From NCBI GenBank assembly GCA_947561715.1, contig OX387201.1, positions 18,428,001 through 18,492,000 on the forward strand: a stretch of DNA of 64,000 nt, written 5' to 3'. Position 1 is the stretch's first letter. Every line of letters begins with the position of its first letter. A program made the translations under genes and the position numbers. Under the pieces are notes generated by a model that saw only the letters and a program-made list of their open reading frames with translations, searched no databases and had not been told where the DNA came from. This stretch comes from Ascidia mentula (taxonomy: Eukaryota > Chordata > Ascidiacea > Phlebobranchia > Ascidiidae). Below, in pieces: positions 34,641 through 46,024 of this stretch.

Positions 34641-37039
34641 TTTGTGCAATCTTTCAAGTTTGCTGTGAAGCAACTTGTTTATTGGTTCCTTTGCTATAGT
34701 TAGCCATAGATTTATAACAAATATTCTTGGAAATGTAGCTGAAAATGTTTAACGTAAGGTTAAGCAGTAACTTTAGGTTTTGGTTGTCCAGAAGCAGAAA
34801 CAAAACTGTTTGTCAAATCGGGTTGCTGATGTGTGGGATTGATGCTCGTGATATTTCACGAACTTCAGCTGTTGTCGCTAATGGAAAAACTAATCAAACA
34901 GTTGATGCACTTCTTAGTTTTGTTGTCAAATATCTGCAACTGTAGTTAAAAATTTAAAATGATTATTAGAAAGCAACAGACAGCTTCTATGTGCATGTTT
35001 GGTATTGCCTACTTCAAAAGGGCACGTTTGTCAACGTAATGTAAGTTAGATTCAAAATGCGGTTTAATACTGATGACAATATTGTTATCGCTAACGTAAA
35101 CTATAACACGATGTCGAATTCTTGTATTTACAAAGCATGAATCGACACATCAAAAAGGATATACTGCCCCAATAACAGAGCAAATCCGTTTATTTGGGGC
35201 AAAAGAGCAATCACATTCTTTTCGTTAAACTGTAGAAAATACGAAAGTTACAGTGCGCCAAAAACGTCACACTTTACTGATCACATCTCACGTAAAGTTT
35301 TTCTCTTGTGTGATGCTATTAACGCAACGAAGAGAATAGCGTGGCGTGCAGTTAAAGGTAGCTAGTTCAACCTTTTCGGCAGAAGAAACACATACAGTTT
35401 GCATATGATTTCACGAAACACTTAACAATTAATTTATGATTTTGTTTTCTTTTTGACGTTAGCATAACGGACATAGTCATGTTTTACCTTTTTTGACTTT
35501 GTTTTAAAGGAGTAGTGTTAGTCGCTTAATTACGCTACTTGCTAGAAATACTCACCTGTTTTGTCACGTATATTATTTGTAAAAATTAGATGCTAATATT
35601 ACGGAACACCAGTTAGTGTGACATGCGGGTGTTACGACGCAAACCTATATGGGGCTTACAAGCTACCAGTACCCAATGTGTGAAAGTAAACCATTAATGA
35701 ACGCATTTAAGGATTTCTTTAATATTTGCCTGCATTCGTTTATTCCCGCAAAACATATAATTCACAGTAAAGCTCACCATGCACTTAGAACTACTGTAAA
35801 CCGAACAACGCTTAGGAGGCCACATGTTTTCCACACGGCCCTAGAAAATACGGGGCCAGGAAGAAGTGAAATCATTTTGATTTCCGGTATAATATCGAAA
35901 TGCGCGCTTGGCAACAATGAAAACCACTGTATAGCGCGACGCACACCTAATGACTAGCGGGTCATTCACGCAGCACTCATTGCACCAGCCAATCAACGAC
36001 TTGCACGTAAACCAATGAAGCGTTACAGGAAATCCAATTAGGCGGTATGGGATACGGAAATAAATCCAAAAGGGAATTTGATAAAACGTGAGAGCAGGAA
36101 ACCGATGAAAAACAAAAGAATTGTGCAATGTGTTGTGCGCATGGGTAATAAAGACTGCTTTAAATAAACAACACAGATAATCAAAGAAAGCAAAAAGAAA
36201 AACATTAGTGCCGTGTGTCATTTTCGCCACACTTGATAAGGATGTATGAGTTAAAAAGTCATCTGTCTTCCGTGTACATAAGGTTTGTTTGTCAGCGGTG
36301 ACTGAAAATGTTCCAGCGCATTCAGCTTCGCTTTTATGTTTTCTGAACAAACAAATCGGGAAACTGGATCAGCCAAAGTTCAGACCTGCCATGAAACAAC
36401 ATGTTTGTGTCACGTAAGCGGCGTTAAAAGCACTGTTTTTTCCTCAAGACCAATAAGTAGTCATGCAAAGTAAAGTGCAAGTACATATATTATCCATATG
36501 GCGTATTTTAAAGATTCAAATGGTGTTGATTTTGTGATATCTAGAAAGAAATATTTATGAGCAATAAACAAAAAAAAATCGGGCAATATACGAGAAAATA
36601 TGTCAAACAAGCTAATGTGTGTAGACAGGTCATTGCGGAAACAAGCATGACTGTACTGAAAAATACTCCTCCGGAAAGTAGTGCAGGCCTACATTATACG
36701 CTGATTTGAAGATGAATACCAATCAATAGAGTTCAAAGTGTATGTAGTCGGCTTAACACCAATCTTAACAAAAAGTCGTGTCGTGACTCCAGTATCAACA
36801 CAGGAAAATTATAGTAAGCTTAAACTTTAGCGAACTTAGTACATAGTCGATAAACTGTAGTTTAAGCTTTTCGAAAATCCTTTCTAATACCAATTTCATT
36901 AATTTGGAATAATATCAGCAATAGCAATTTAAAAATCGACCCAGCATCATCATAATACTTATTTTCTTTTGTTTTTTGGGGGGAATAATTTTATGTTTTT
37001 TCTCAATAGCGCCACCTATAGCCAGCGTCATCAGTCGTC
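34641..37039. other. Intergenic region, no gene seen
   Basis: 2.4 kb between the divergent starts of the pseudokinase gene and the right NLR copy. The longest open frame (about 170 codons on the minus strand near 35841-36350) has no domain look and no paralog in the window. Promoters of both genes should lie at the two ends, but no core element could be fixed except the TATA-like site at 37241. Confidence 0.6.
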
Positions 37040-37240
37040 TGCGCAACGATAATTGAGATCGCAAACCAGCCCAGATAATAATTAGATTATTTTGATTTTT
37101 CAGGAATAAAGATAAAAAATATGAAGCGAATATTTCAAAAGTCGATAAAATCTTAACCTATGTAAGGATCCTGACGTGTTAATTTGTTTGGCAAAAGTGA
37201 GTCCATGACCTTGTTGACCTAATTTGTACAGCATTAGGAT

Positions 37241-37248
37241 TTATATAG
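37241..37248 (+). promoter_or_regulatory. Possible TATA box of the right NLR copy
   Basis: TTATATAG about 135 bases upstream of the first ATG (37381), conserved with 4528-4535. Confidence 0.35.
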
Positions 37249-37380
37249 ACATTGTTTGGCTAAACCTAATTACAATAATGTGATTTTGTTGACAGCCGAA
37301 TTGTTTGTTACTTTTTGTTAAATTGTGATTTTCTTTCTGAGGGAAGCTTAAAACCAACAAGTATCAACAAAGAAAGCAAG

Positions 37381-40300
37381 ATGAAAAGAACGTCTGACAC
37401 AAAATGTCAGAATGATTCTCAAATCAAAAAACAGAAACCAGGTAAGAAGAGTTTTGATATCCATATCTAAAACACATATTCAACGTTGTTTGGTTGGCAT
37501 ATTGCAATTATTTCAAACAACACTTAAATTCAATAAGCTGGCAGTAATAAACACAGCTGTTTGGCCAAACTTTTATATTATTTCTTTCACATCATTGCTA
37601 TGATCAGAAACCAAAATAGAAACCACTGAAATATGAAATTTCTGTAATTTTCCCTGTATGCTGGTGAATATTATTGGACTAATGAATTCCAAGCTCTTCT
37701 GGCAGAACTTATTATTAAGATAAGTAATGAAGTTTCAATTTTTCGAGGTCCATCACTGCAATTATCAGCACCAGGGGCAATCATATCTGACAGCTTTGTT
37801 GGAGTTCAAGGTGATGTCAACATAACCAAAAAATACTACAGTACTCCAGGTATGTCAATCCAAGGGTATTGCAAATTATTGCAGGTTAAGACAATTTGAA
37901 AATATTTGTTTTTAAACAGAGTCTTGTCTTGAGCTTTCTGGTTATGTTAGTTTTTTACTTATGTAGATTAACCAGAAAATTTATTCAAGTGCCAATTAAT
38001 ATATATAATATAAAGTTATATCGATTCATGCGCAAAGTTTTATTTGAGGTGATTTTATGCTGACATTATTCAACTTACTGAACATTTAGGTACACCAAGC
38101 ACAAAAGAAGATGATGAACAAAATGAAGGTAAAATATTTTGTAATCTATTTCTACAACAAGAACACAATCATATTTTTAAAATGTCAAAATATTATGGTG
38201 TTCATAGCCTATATGTTTGCACGCTATGTCATTAGAATTTTAACATAATTTGTAAACCGGCATGCTTTGTTTAAAATGATGCCAACCCCTACCTTAGAGG
38301 TATTGGTGATGTGACAGTAATTTTGACACAGTGAATCACTGTCTACCGTAATATCTCAGCCTATCGAGCGATAGATCACAAGGAAAATCAAAGTTGGGTT
38401 TTGAAAATTTTTCCCGACAATTTAGTTTATTTGTTCGTTATAACTGTGCACCTTCATTCAATCAAATCCAGAATTGTAATGTATACAGAACAATACACTG
38501 CAATAGCGTAACTGTGATTAATGATGAACCTGAATTGCAATGGTTTTGGGAGGAATTTCTGATGACTTGTGTTTTTTGATTTCAGAAAGAGTGCAGCAAG
38601 AAGCCATCGAAATCATTAACAGTCGACATAATGTATTAAAGACTGTCATGTCTCTTCCTGGTTTGAGAGAAGATGGAATCCCAGATGTTAATCCAAAACT
38701 GGAAAAACTTGACTTTTACAAGGGTATTGATCCCAAGAAAGAAGAGGAATTTGTGCCATCAACAATGAGGGACATTGTAAATAAAGTTAAAGGTGAACCC
38801 ACAACATTTGAGGGATTGCTTACTACAATTCATGAAGGTCACCAGTTTATCGCAATTGCGGGTCCGCCGGGCGCTGGAAAAACTTCGTTATCCAAGAAAC
38901 TGCTGAAACACATCAAAAAGGGGTATTTGATGTTACACCTAAACTTCATGAATATAGACTATGGTGATGAAAAACTTACACTTCAAGAGCTCCTACTGGA
39001 CAAGCAGTTTCCTGATACCAAGCAAACTGTCCTTGATGCTGCATTCACATGGATGAAGCAAAACCAAGAAAAGTGCATTTTAGTATTTGATGGACTGGAT
39101 CAGGCAACATGGTCATTGGAAAATGTAAAGCAAATTAACACAGATTACAAATCTCAGTATATGGTTGAACAGCTTGTTGCAAGTCTCTGCAGCAAAACTC
39201 TGTTCAGTAAAGCAACATTAATCTTTACATCACGTCCACATTCCCTGCTTGCCATTCCTATGGGACTTCGTCCAAAATCTACCATTTATGTCCACGACCT
39301 TGCTACAGAAGACATGAAAAAGCTGTTTTACTTCTATGCTGAAGAAAAAGCAAGTGAACTTTTCAAAAAACTTAAAACTGAATCTCCACAAATGCTTAGT
39401 TTGTGTCACAATCCATTGCTTTTACAATTTGTCTTGTATGCCTGTTTGTTTGGTGACAAAGACAGTTTTAACACAATTACCAACTTATTCCATACAGTAT
39501 TGCAACAATTTAATGTATCCGAATATGCAAAGGGCAAGAGCATAAACTTTGTTAAAAAAGCCCTTGGCAAAATGGCCTACAATGGAATGACTCGCCGCAC
39601 TGTTGTGTTTAGCCATGCAGACCTTTCTGCAGTGGGCCTAGAGCATATTAATGTTCAGGATGTGATAATTAAGCTTGTAAAACACTCTTGGTTCTCACAT
39701 CGTAAAGTTTTCGATGGTTCCCAAACTTTTTTTTTCTTTTCACATCAAATGTTACAAGAATTTATTTGCGCCTTTTACATTTCCTTTTTTATGCTTGTTA
39801 AAGAATTCAACCAAATCATTAATGAGGTGGTGAAAGTTCCACACTGGGCCATGGTGCGGCGATTTGTATGTGGCCTTTTGCTTGGACAGAAACGTCGTAA
39901 GCATTGCATTAATTATTTTTACAATATTTTTCTAATTTTCCTAATTGTTGTTTTGCAAGTAGTATCGGGAAGTTATCCTGCTGAAGGAAATTTGGAGTCT
40001 GGATGTGACGGTGATCTTGCTTGCTCTGAGACAGATTCCATGATCCTGGAAAAAGGTATCTTTGCTATGTAAACCTGCAACTGCAACATATATTACCTGG
40101 TTTACTATTTGTGCAACACAAGCTTTCTATTTGTGTAACATTTGTAAACATTTTTTGAAAACATTGATTTATCAATCACATTAAGTGAATGTTCACAGGT
40201 TACAGAAATTAAACAGGGATGAACAGTATATTTGCAAAAAAAAGTTACACATATATTCCACTATTTAGTGACATGCATTGATTTGAAAATTGGAAGCTCC

Positions 40301-42557
40301 TGCTTTTGCCCCAAAATCAAAACTTTGTCAACATAACTCCTGTATCCTGGGTCAAATTGTGTTAAAATTTTTTTCGTCGCCACAGGTTTGCATATGAAAC
40401 ACATGTCATGTTTTAAAGTTTCAGGTAATTTAAAGTTTTCAGGTTCTTAGCCATGTTAAAACATTGCATCCAAAAATTTCAATGTTAAGTGACCAAGCAT
40501 AGCTGTACCAATGGTGTATGTGTTCAATTTTACTGCACTACGGTTAGACATGCAGAGATTGTTTGTTTTACCTCAGGAGTCCCAACTATAGGGCCGCGGA
40601 CTAGTACCGGTGCATTTTCAACCTGTCCTCCCATCTTGTCGGCTGGGATTTTGTGTGGTACACGCCTTACACAAACGCGAAAGACCTTATATAAATGTCG
40701 TTTGTTTTTGGGTTATTTCATTGTTTCGTGTTTTTTTTATTATTTTTCCCTTAGGAGAGAAGCATCGACGCAGCCGCGTTGGCTACCGCACGAGGGCGCA
40801 CGAGGTCCTCGTCACGCGACGGGCGACGTCGTCACAGAAGCCGCTGCCCCGCAAGTCTACGTCACAGAAGCAGAACGCCGGAATCGCGACGACGTCGAAG
40901 CGACAGACACGACCGAAGAAGCCGAAGAAGCGAGAGGGACCCAACCACCAACAGCACCGTAAGCTTCAGTGAATGCTGATCAAACTGGTTTTCGTGATAA
41001 CGCTTTTTTCAGTCATTGTAATCTTGTAACAGCGTCACACATTTTGTTTGCATTTAATAAACAGCCTTCGGCCATGACAATGATTATTTAACCACCAACT
41101 ATAAATACAGGTTGGGCACTTATGCCCATCCCCAGTAAACTATAACATGGTATTGTCTTTGCCAAGGCACTCGTTACTGATAGTACTGCGTTAGACATGT
41201 AACATGCGTATACTTGATTCATTTATTGGTGGCCTCTGCTTTACTGCATTAAATAACCTTTAGCTCCTACAGATTATATCTGTGTTTGCGCAAAACATAC
41301 GAGTAGAAATAATTCGTCCAACCAAATACATGTCAACAGTTTTATTGCAAATGTTGTTGTTTCTTGTTTTCCAGACAAACGTGCGAAATTATTGGATGCG
41401 CTTTCAAGATATCTCAAATCTCAACCCGGGTCTAAATACGATCTACTGAGTGAGTAAATGATATGAATGCCAACAGTTTAATGTGTGTTTGTAAACACAA
41501 CATTTATTTGCGTAACAATGGGTGGGTTTGTTACGTCACACAGTCATTGTTTGAACCGAACACTCAATGCAGTTTTTTTTAGTTGTGATTAAATGTTGTG
41601 GAGGAAGGACGCGTTTATTTCTGTCGTGTAATTTTTATATTTTCTGATAATTTAAACGTTTTATATTGGATTGATTTGTTGGTTCTTGTGTTGATTAAAT
41701 CCGACTTAAACGTGGGGAATTCTGTGCAAGAATAAAGTAAGTTTTAGTTTAAGGGATTTTATTAAAACTGGAAACCAGACATCTGCTTTTTTAATAAACT
41801 TGCTTCTGTTTTGTTTCAGATTTATTTCTGGATTTGAAAGAAATCCAAAAATGCCACCAAGAAAAAATCGCCGGATTTTGTCCTCGGGAGTTGAATTTTT
41901 ACGGAACCCGACTTCACTCAATCGTTCAGGTTTTGGCGGAATTTTTATCAAAAGTTACAAGAAATGATTTGAGGCTGGTGCTGGGGTATTGCGACCTGAA
42001 CTCCGAAGATTTAACGATTATTTGTGAAGCAATAAAAAGAATGAAACCAAAGGTTTGTTTGTGTTTTTATTTATTTTGTAACCAAGATTCTGTTTCAAAT
42101 CCCTGACATTTTTTGCAAAAGTTTATTTATTTAAAGAAAAAAAACACGGAATCGTTTTAGTTTTGGGATAAAATGTTGCTTCTTCCTGGTTCGAAATGTG
42201 TAGAAATATTTCCAACAAACAATGTTTTTATTTTAAATAGTTGAGAATTCTCTACCTGGGTGGAAACGAGTTTCGCGGAAAAGACGACGCGAAAAAAATT
42301 TGTGAGATTTTACCGAAGATTGGGGGGTGGTTGAGTCTGTATGAGTGCAAAATGGATCCGGAGTCGGTTAAGATGGTGAAGGCAGCACGAGCTAATATGG
42401 AAAACCCTGTGAGGATTTAATTTATATTTGTATAAAAACATTTATTTGTGAAATTTCATGAAATAAAACTTTTTGTGACTTTTTTCAGCCGAGAGTTGAT
42501 GGTTTGGATGAACAGTTCCCCCCCTCATCCGATCCAGATTCCAGTGATTCGGATTGA
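37381..42557 (+). CDS. NACHT-LRR (NLR) protein, right copy, intact
   Basis: Exons 37381-37441, 37769-37849, 38090-38128, 38586-39896, 39963-40055, 41375-41449, 41820-42052, 42241-42408 and 42489-42557 join in phase to 709 codons plus stop. The N-terminal 60 residues come from three tiny exons; the second encodes SDSFVGVQGDVNITKKYY, a short beta-prone motif. The NACHT domain starts near residue 105: Walker A AIAGPPGAGKTS, Walker B CILVFDGLDQ (Gln where many have Glu), sensor IFTSRP. The helical region after it ends at QEFICAFYISFF and RRFVCGLLLGQ. The C-terminal exons encode at least two leucine-rich repeats (LYLGGNEF, LSLYECKMDPES), and the protein ends in an acidic DPDSSDSD tail. No death-fold domain is seen. 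NLRs are cytosolic ATPases that assemble on sensing danger; the ligand is unknown. ATG 37381 was chosen because it opens the conserved first exon with a GT donor in both copies. The mini-intron 39897-39962 could use either of two AG sites 3 bases apart. Confidence 0.9.
40683..41097 (+). other. Inserted 3' exon of an arginine/serine-rich gene
   Basis: About 415 bases present in the intron of the right NLR copy but absent from the left one. It has a pyrimidine-rich acceptor (TTTTTCCCTTAG ending 40754), a GC-rich exon whose frame reads TARGRTRSSSRDGRRRHRSR and then many RS/RR dipeptides to a TGA at 40977-40979, and AATAAA near 41057. The first codons after the acceptor read KHRRSR in a neighbouring frame, so the RS tract seems to shift frame once early on. 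Because the intron acceptor is included, it is a genomic fragment and not a processed copy. RS tracts are typical of splicing factors; which gene it came from is not known. Confidence 0.6.
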
Positions 42558-42626
42558 AGCAGAATCTCAACACGAAAATTATTTCCTGTTCCCGAATTAT
42601 TTGTGTTTTGTTTTCGTGATTTCAGA

Positions 42627-42632
42627 AATAAA
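42627..42632 (+). terminator. Poly(A) signal of the right NLR copy
   Basis: AATAAA 70 bases after the stop, conserved with 9392-9397. Confidence 0.6.
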
Positions 42633-42908
42633 TGATTTTTTACAAAAACCAAAAACTCTGACATTTTTTCTCAAGCGTCACTAAGCAACACATAAACTTA
42701 AACCGTGTCACTAGAGGTATTATAACTAAAATAGAAATAATAGTCGAATTGGGAAATGAGATATAATTTTTGCGCCAATTTTTTTTACATAATTACATGC
42801 GCGCAATGTTTTTTTTTGCAGTTTAAAAATAGAAATTTTTCACCGTTGATTTATAGATTTGATAATTCATACATATTCATTTCAAAAGAACAACGAGCTG
42901 TAGGGGAC

Positions 42909-43092
42909 ACCGGGGATAGCTCGGACGGTTTTTGGAAATTGCTCATATTTTTTTTAAATTATAAACCACTTTCCTTAATTTTATTTTGTTGTAACTAGTA
43001 AAGCATTGCTCAAAAAACAAAAGGTTTTTCGTTCGTTTTAGCTAACTAAAAATACTCTTTCAGCCCATTTTATAAACAGGTCTCCAATGTCC
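42909..43092. other. Short unique spacer
   Basis: AT-rich DNA between the end of the duplicated NLR block and the first LTR. No gene seen. Confidence 0.6.
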
Positions 43093-44127
43093 TGTCGCCG
43101 CACAACACATGTATATACTAAAAAAGGCCCAAAGCGTATAACTATATTATGACCGAGAGTTAAAACCAAAGTCATTGTAATCACGCGTTCAACGCATGTC
43201 CAAGTTGTGATGTCCAATAAAACGACATGGGAAAAAAGAAGAACTCATTTCCGGTTTAGGTCAATTCCTGACCGGACAATTTAATAGGAAAAACCTGCCG
43301 AGCTGGTGGCAGGTGAAAAAATTGTAGCCGGTAGAAGCAGCCACATTATAGATGTGTTATAAACCATGTAATTTGGGCAATAAAGTCATATAGGTAACTT
43401 AGGCAACCAAACTAACTATGTAAATCAAGTTAAAATAATTACAGACATTTCTTTGGCAAATAATAAATAAAGGTTGATTTAAACACAAGTACTTCTTTCG
43501 CAAATGATAAATAAAGCTAAAATAAACATAACTACTTTTAGTTATTCTGAAAACAAAGTCTACCTATACATAAATAACCCATTAGGGCACTTAGTTAATT
43601 AAGCTATAAAAATAACTGACGTAATCGACCAAATCGGTCAACTTCAAGTTGCATTCAAGTTGCGCAACAACTCCAAATAAGGTATCAATACGTGTGGCCA
43701 ACCGCAGACTATATAAGCAGAGCAACTAGCGCCTGCCAAATCAGTGTGTTTTAACTGTTGCTGTGTAAGGGTCTAGGTTGTTGGTTCTGCTTTAGTACAC
43801 TGTATAGGAGCCCCAATTGTACTGTACTGTACTTGGATTTATTCGTTGGATTATATCAATAAATGGATTTATGAACAACTTTGGACTGGCTTGAAGCTTG
43901 GTGGATGTATGTGTTTAGTCGGGAGTTAGACTATCTAGAAGACGCACAGACTTGTGTAAAGGAGTTCTTTAACTCCAACAGTAAACCTTGAGATAGAGAA
44001 GGCAAGTTGCCTACGAGGCCGAGTTGCCAACGAGACTCAGTCGGATCCCTTGGGGTGCGAGGCCGAGACGCAGTCGTACCCCACGGTCACCCAGCGGGGA
44101 CATACCCCGACAACTGGTAAACCGACA
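43093..44127 (+). repeat. LTR 1
   Basis: Opens TGTCGCCG and is taken to close in ACCGACA at 44127, because a primer-binding-like TGGTGCCCAGAAG begins two bases later (44130). A TATA box (CTATATAAGC, from 43709) and AATAAA (43858-43863) mark U3 and R. The right border is inferred, since every LTR here is followed by internal sequence. Confidence 0.75.
43710..43716 (+). promoter_or_regulatory. TATA box of the LTR
   Basis: TATATAA in CTATATAAGCAGAGC, followed about 150 bases later by AATAAA. The same site recurs in LTRs 2-4. Confidence 0.65.
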
Positions 44128-44344
44128 ACTGGTGCCCAGAAGTTTGGCGAGTTCACTGCACAAGTCAGTGTCATCAAAACTTGTCCGGATATTATTCCGA
44201 CCATTCCCGGATTCAGCAGCCAAATTTCCCGCCGAACGGGTTAATTCACACCCGTTCCAGTTCCAGCAGCCTACCCAGCACAGCAACAGCAATCAGTCAA
44301 CTGCAGCAGCCATTAACAAACAAGCAGACAACTTTCGGCAACTG

Positions 44345-44520
44345 TTCGGATTATTCGGATTTATACGTATTATACGTATCATACGGATTATACGGATTTA
44401 TACGGATTATACGGATTTATACGGATTATACGGATTATACGGATTATACGGATTATACGGATTTATACGGATTATACGGATTTATACGGAATTATACGGA
44501 TTTATACTGATTACGGATTA
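44345..44520 (+). repeat. TACGGATTA-type short tandem repeat in the LTR element leader
   Basis: About 18 copies of 9- to 10-base units TACGGATTA or TACGGATTTA. The same tract stands in every unit (near 49453, 54561 and 59669). Confidence 0.85.
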
Positions 44521-44734
44521 TACCCGCAACTGGTCTGCCCTCATCCTTTTCAAAGAAAAGAATACCCTTATCAGGCGCCAAACGGAATTACCTTACTATT
44601 GGATTTACTCAGCTTGTTCCTAACAACATCCCATTCGGAGAAAGAACACTGTAACTACAGGAAAGTGCCATCAGGAAGAACAGCTTATTCAACAAACATT
44701 TATTGCATCAAAACGCTAATATACAATCATCACG

Positions 44735-46024
44735 TTGCCGCACGTGGTAAAGTCCGCAACTTTGGCTGAGAAAGGCAATAAAAAACGTAAAACTGTTCCA
44801 CCTGGTAACTCAATTGCATCTAGAACTAGATATCAAACTCAAATAAAAGCAAGTATGGAAACCCCGGCCGACACCTTGTGGGCTGAAAATCATGCAAACA
44901 GACCACCACCTGATAATCCCACAGTTTCAGGTCGCACTTCCCCCAGACCAAACACAAATGATGTAGAAAGTTTGGGCAGAAACCCATTTAGCATACCTCC
45001 CTCCCAAGATAAGCATGCTGACATAAGGCCATCCAACACCGACCAACATGTTTTTACAAACGCACCTTTTCCACGTCAAACGTTTAACTTCACAGCTGGA
45101 ATTAAAATTCCAAAACTATGGTCGCAACACAACTACCGCTCTTATTTTCTGTACCTCGACCGATACTTTCAAACGTATAATATAATGGACGACAGAGACA
45201 AATTTGCTCAACTTTTGTCAGGATTTTCACAAGAACAATGTGCCAGATATGAGCACGTTATTGCACAGGCAGCTATTTCACTTACCCCTTATACAACTCT
45301 GAAAAATTCTTTAATTCGCTTGTCCACTGGAACAAGCAGCACAGCTTGGCTCTCAAAGCTAAAATCTTTGAGGTTAGATTCAGGTGAACTTTCTTCAACT
45401 TTCATGGGACGATTATGCGCAGTGTGCGCAAAAGACCCAATCTATGACGAGACAACACGCCAAATTGTGGTGGACAATTTTCTTGATAAAATGCCAAGGG
45501 ACGTCAGCAATGTACTTCGCGCCCAACACCCAGACATATCTCTAGAAGAGCTGGGGTTGCTGGCTGACAGAATCATTACGCCAACTGATTATAGTGTACC
45601 GGAAGATCAGACACAAAACAATGAAATGCAGAGAATTACCGGTCAGATACAAGAACTGTTTACTGAGTTAAAGTCTGATATAAGCAATCAAAGACAACAA
45701 AGTCGCAGAAATTTTGTTGAACAAAACAAAAGTAACAATATGACCAACCGACGAAAGTTTTCATACCACCCGACAAGACAAGAATATGCACAACAGTGTA
45801 GAAATCAAAACGGTTATTACGAGCCACAACAAGGAAATCACAGACAGCCCTTCCGACAATACCAAAGGCAAGGGCAAATAAATACTCAGTCTACCCAGCA
45901 CCAACACCAGTCAACAGATGGCTTGTGTTTTTATCATGCACGCTTTGGTGACAAGGCGTTAAAATGCAACAAACCTTGCAGTTACAATCATGTCAATATA
46001 ATATCAACATCTGTAGGCCTATGA
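44735..46024 (+). CDS. Gag-like frame, unit 1 (LTR element)
   Basis: 430 codons from an upstream TTG; the first ATG in frame is at 44855. The middle part (IPKLWSQHNYRSYFLYLDRY, then DKFAQLLSGFS and YTTLKNSLIRLSTG) follows the gag pattern of invertebrate Ty3/gypsy elements. Near the end CFYHARFGDKALKCNKPC is the C-x2-H-x9-C-x3-C knuckle often written CxYHxxFGxxAxxCxxPC in that group. A Gln-rich basic linker precedes it. Gag would form the particle shell that packages element RNA. Confidence 0.8.
   Translation: MPHVVKSATLAEKGNKKRKTVPPGNSIASRTRYQTQIKASMETPADTLWAENHANRPPPDNPTVSGRTSPRPNTNDVESLGRNPFSIPPSQDKHADIRPSNTDQHVFTNAPFPRQTFNFTAGIKIPKLWSQHNYRSYFLYLDRYFQTYNIMDDRDKFAQLLSGFSQEQCARYEHVIAQAAISLTPYTTLKNSLIRLSTGTSSTAWLSKLKSLRLDSGELSSTFMGRLCAVCAKDPIYDETTRQIVVDNFLDKMPRDVSNVLRAQHPDISLEELGLLADRIITPTDYSVPEDQTQNNEMQRITGQIQELFTELKSDISNQRQQSRRNFVEQNKSNNMTNRRKFSYHPTRQEYAQQCRNQNGYYEPQQGNHRQPFRQYQRQGQINTQSTQHQHQSTDGLCFYHARFGDKALKCNKPCSYNHVNIISTSVGL

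Larger units (their letters stand above)
37040..42908 (+). repeat. Right copy of the duplicated NLR block
   Basis: Direct-orientation copy of 4325-9682. Long coding stretches are nearly identical by eye and introns remain alignable, so the duplication is moderately recent. Confidence 0.9.

Noticed and set aside
35841-36350. Open frame of about 170 codons on the minus strand
   Set aside because: No domain pattern, low-complexity hydrophobic runs, no splice context and no second copy; taken as chance.
40489-40962. Single plus-strand gene of about 157 codons
   Set aside because: It runs from NLR intron sequence into the inserted RS-rich exon in the wrong frame; the acceptor at 40754 explains the coding part better.
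44010-44300. Minus-strand frame MLLLCWVGCWNWNG in each LTR element unit
   Set aside because: It overlaps the LTR and leader on the opposite strand, has no motif and repeats only because the unit repeats.
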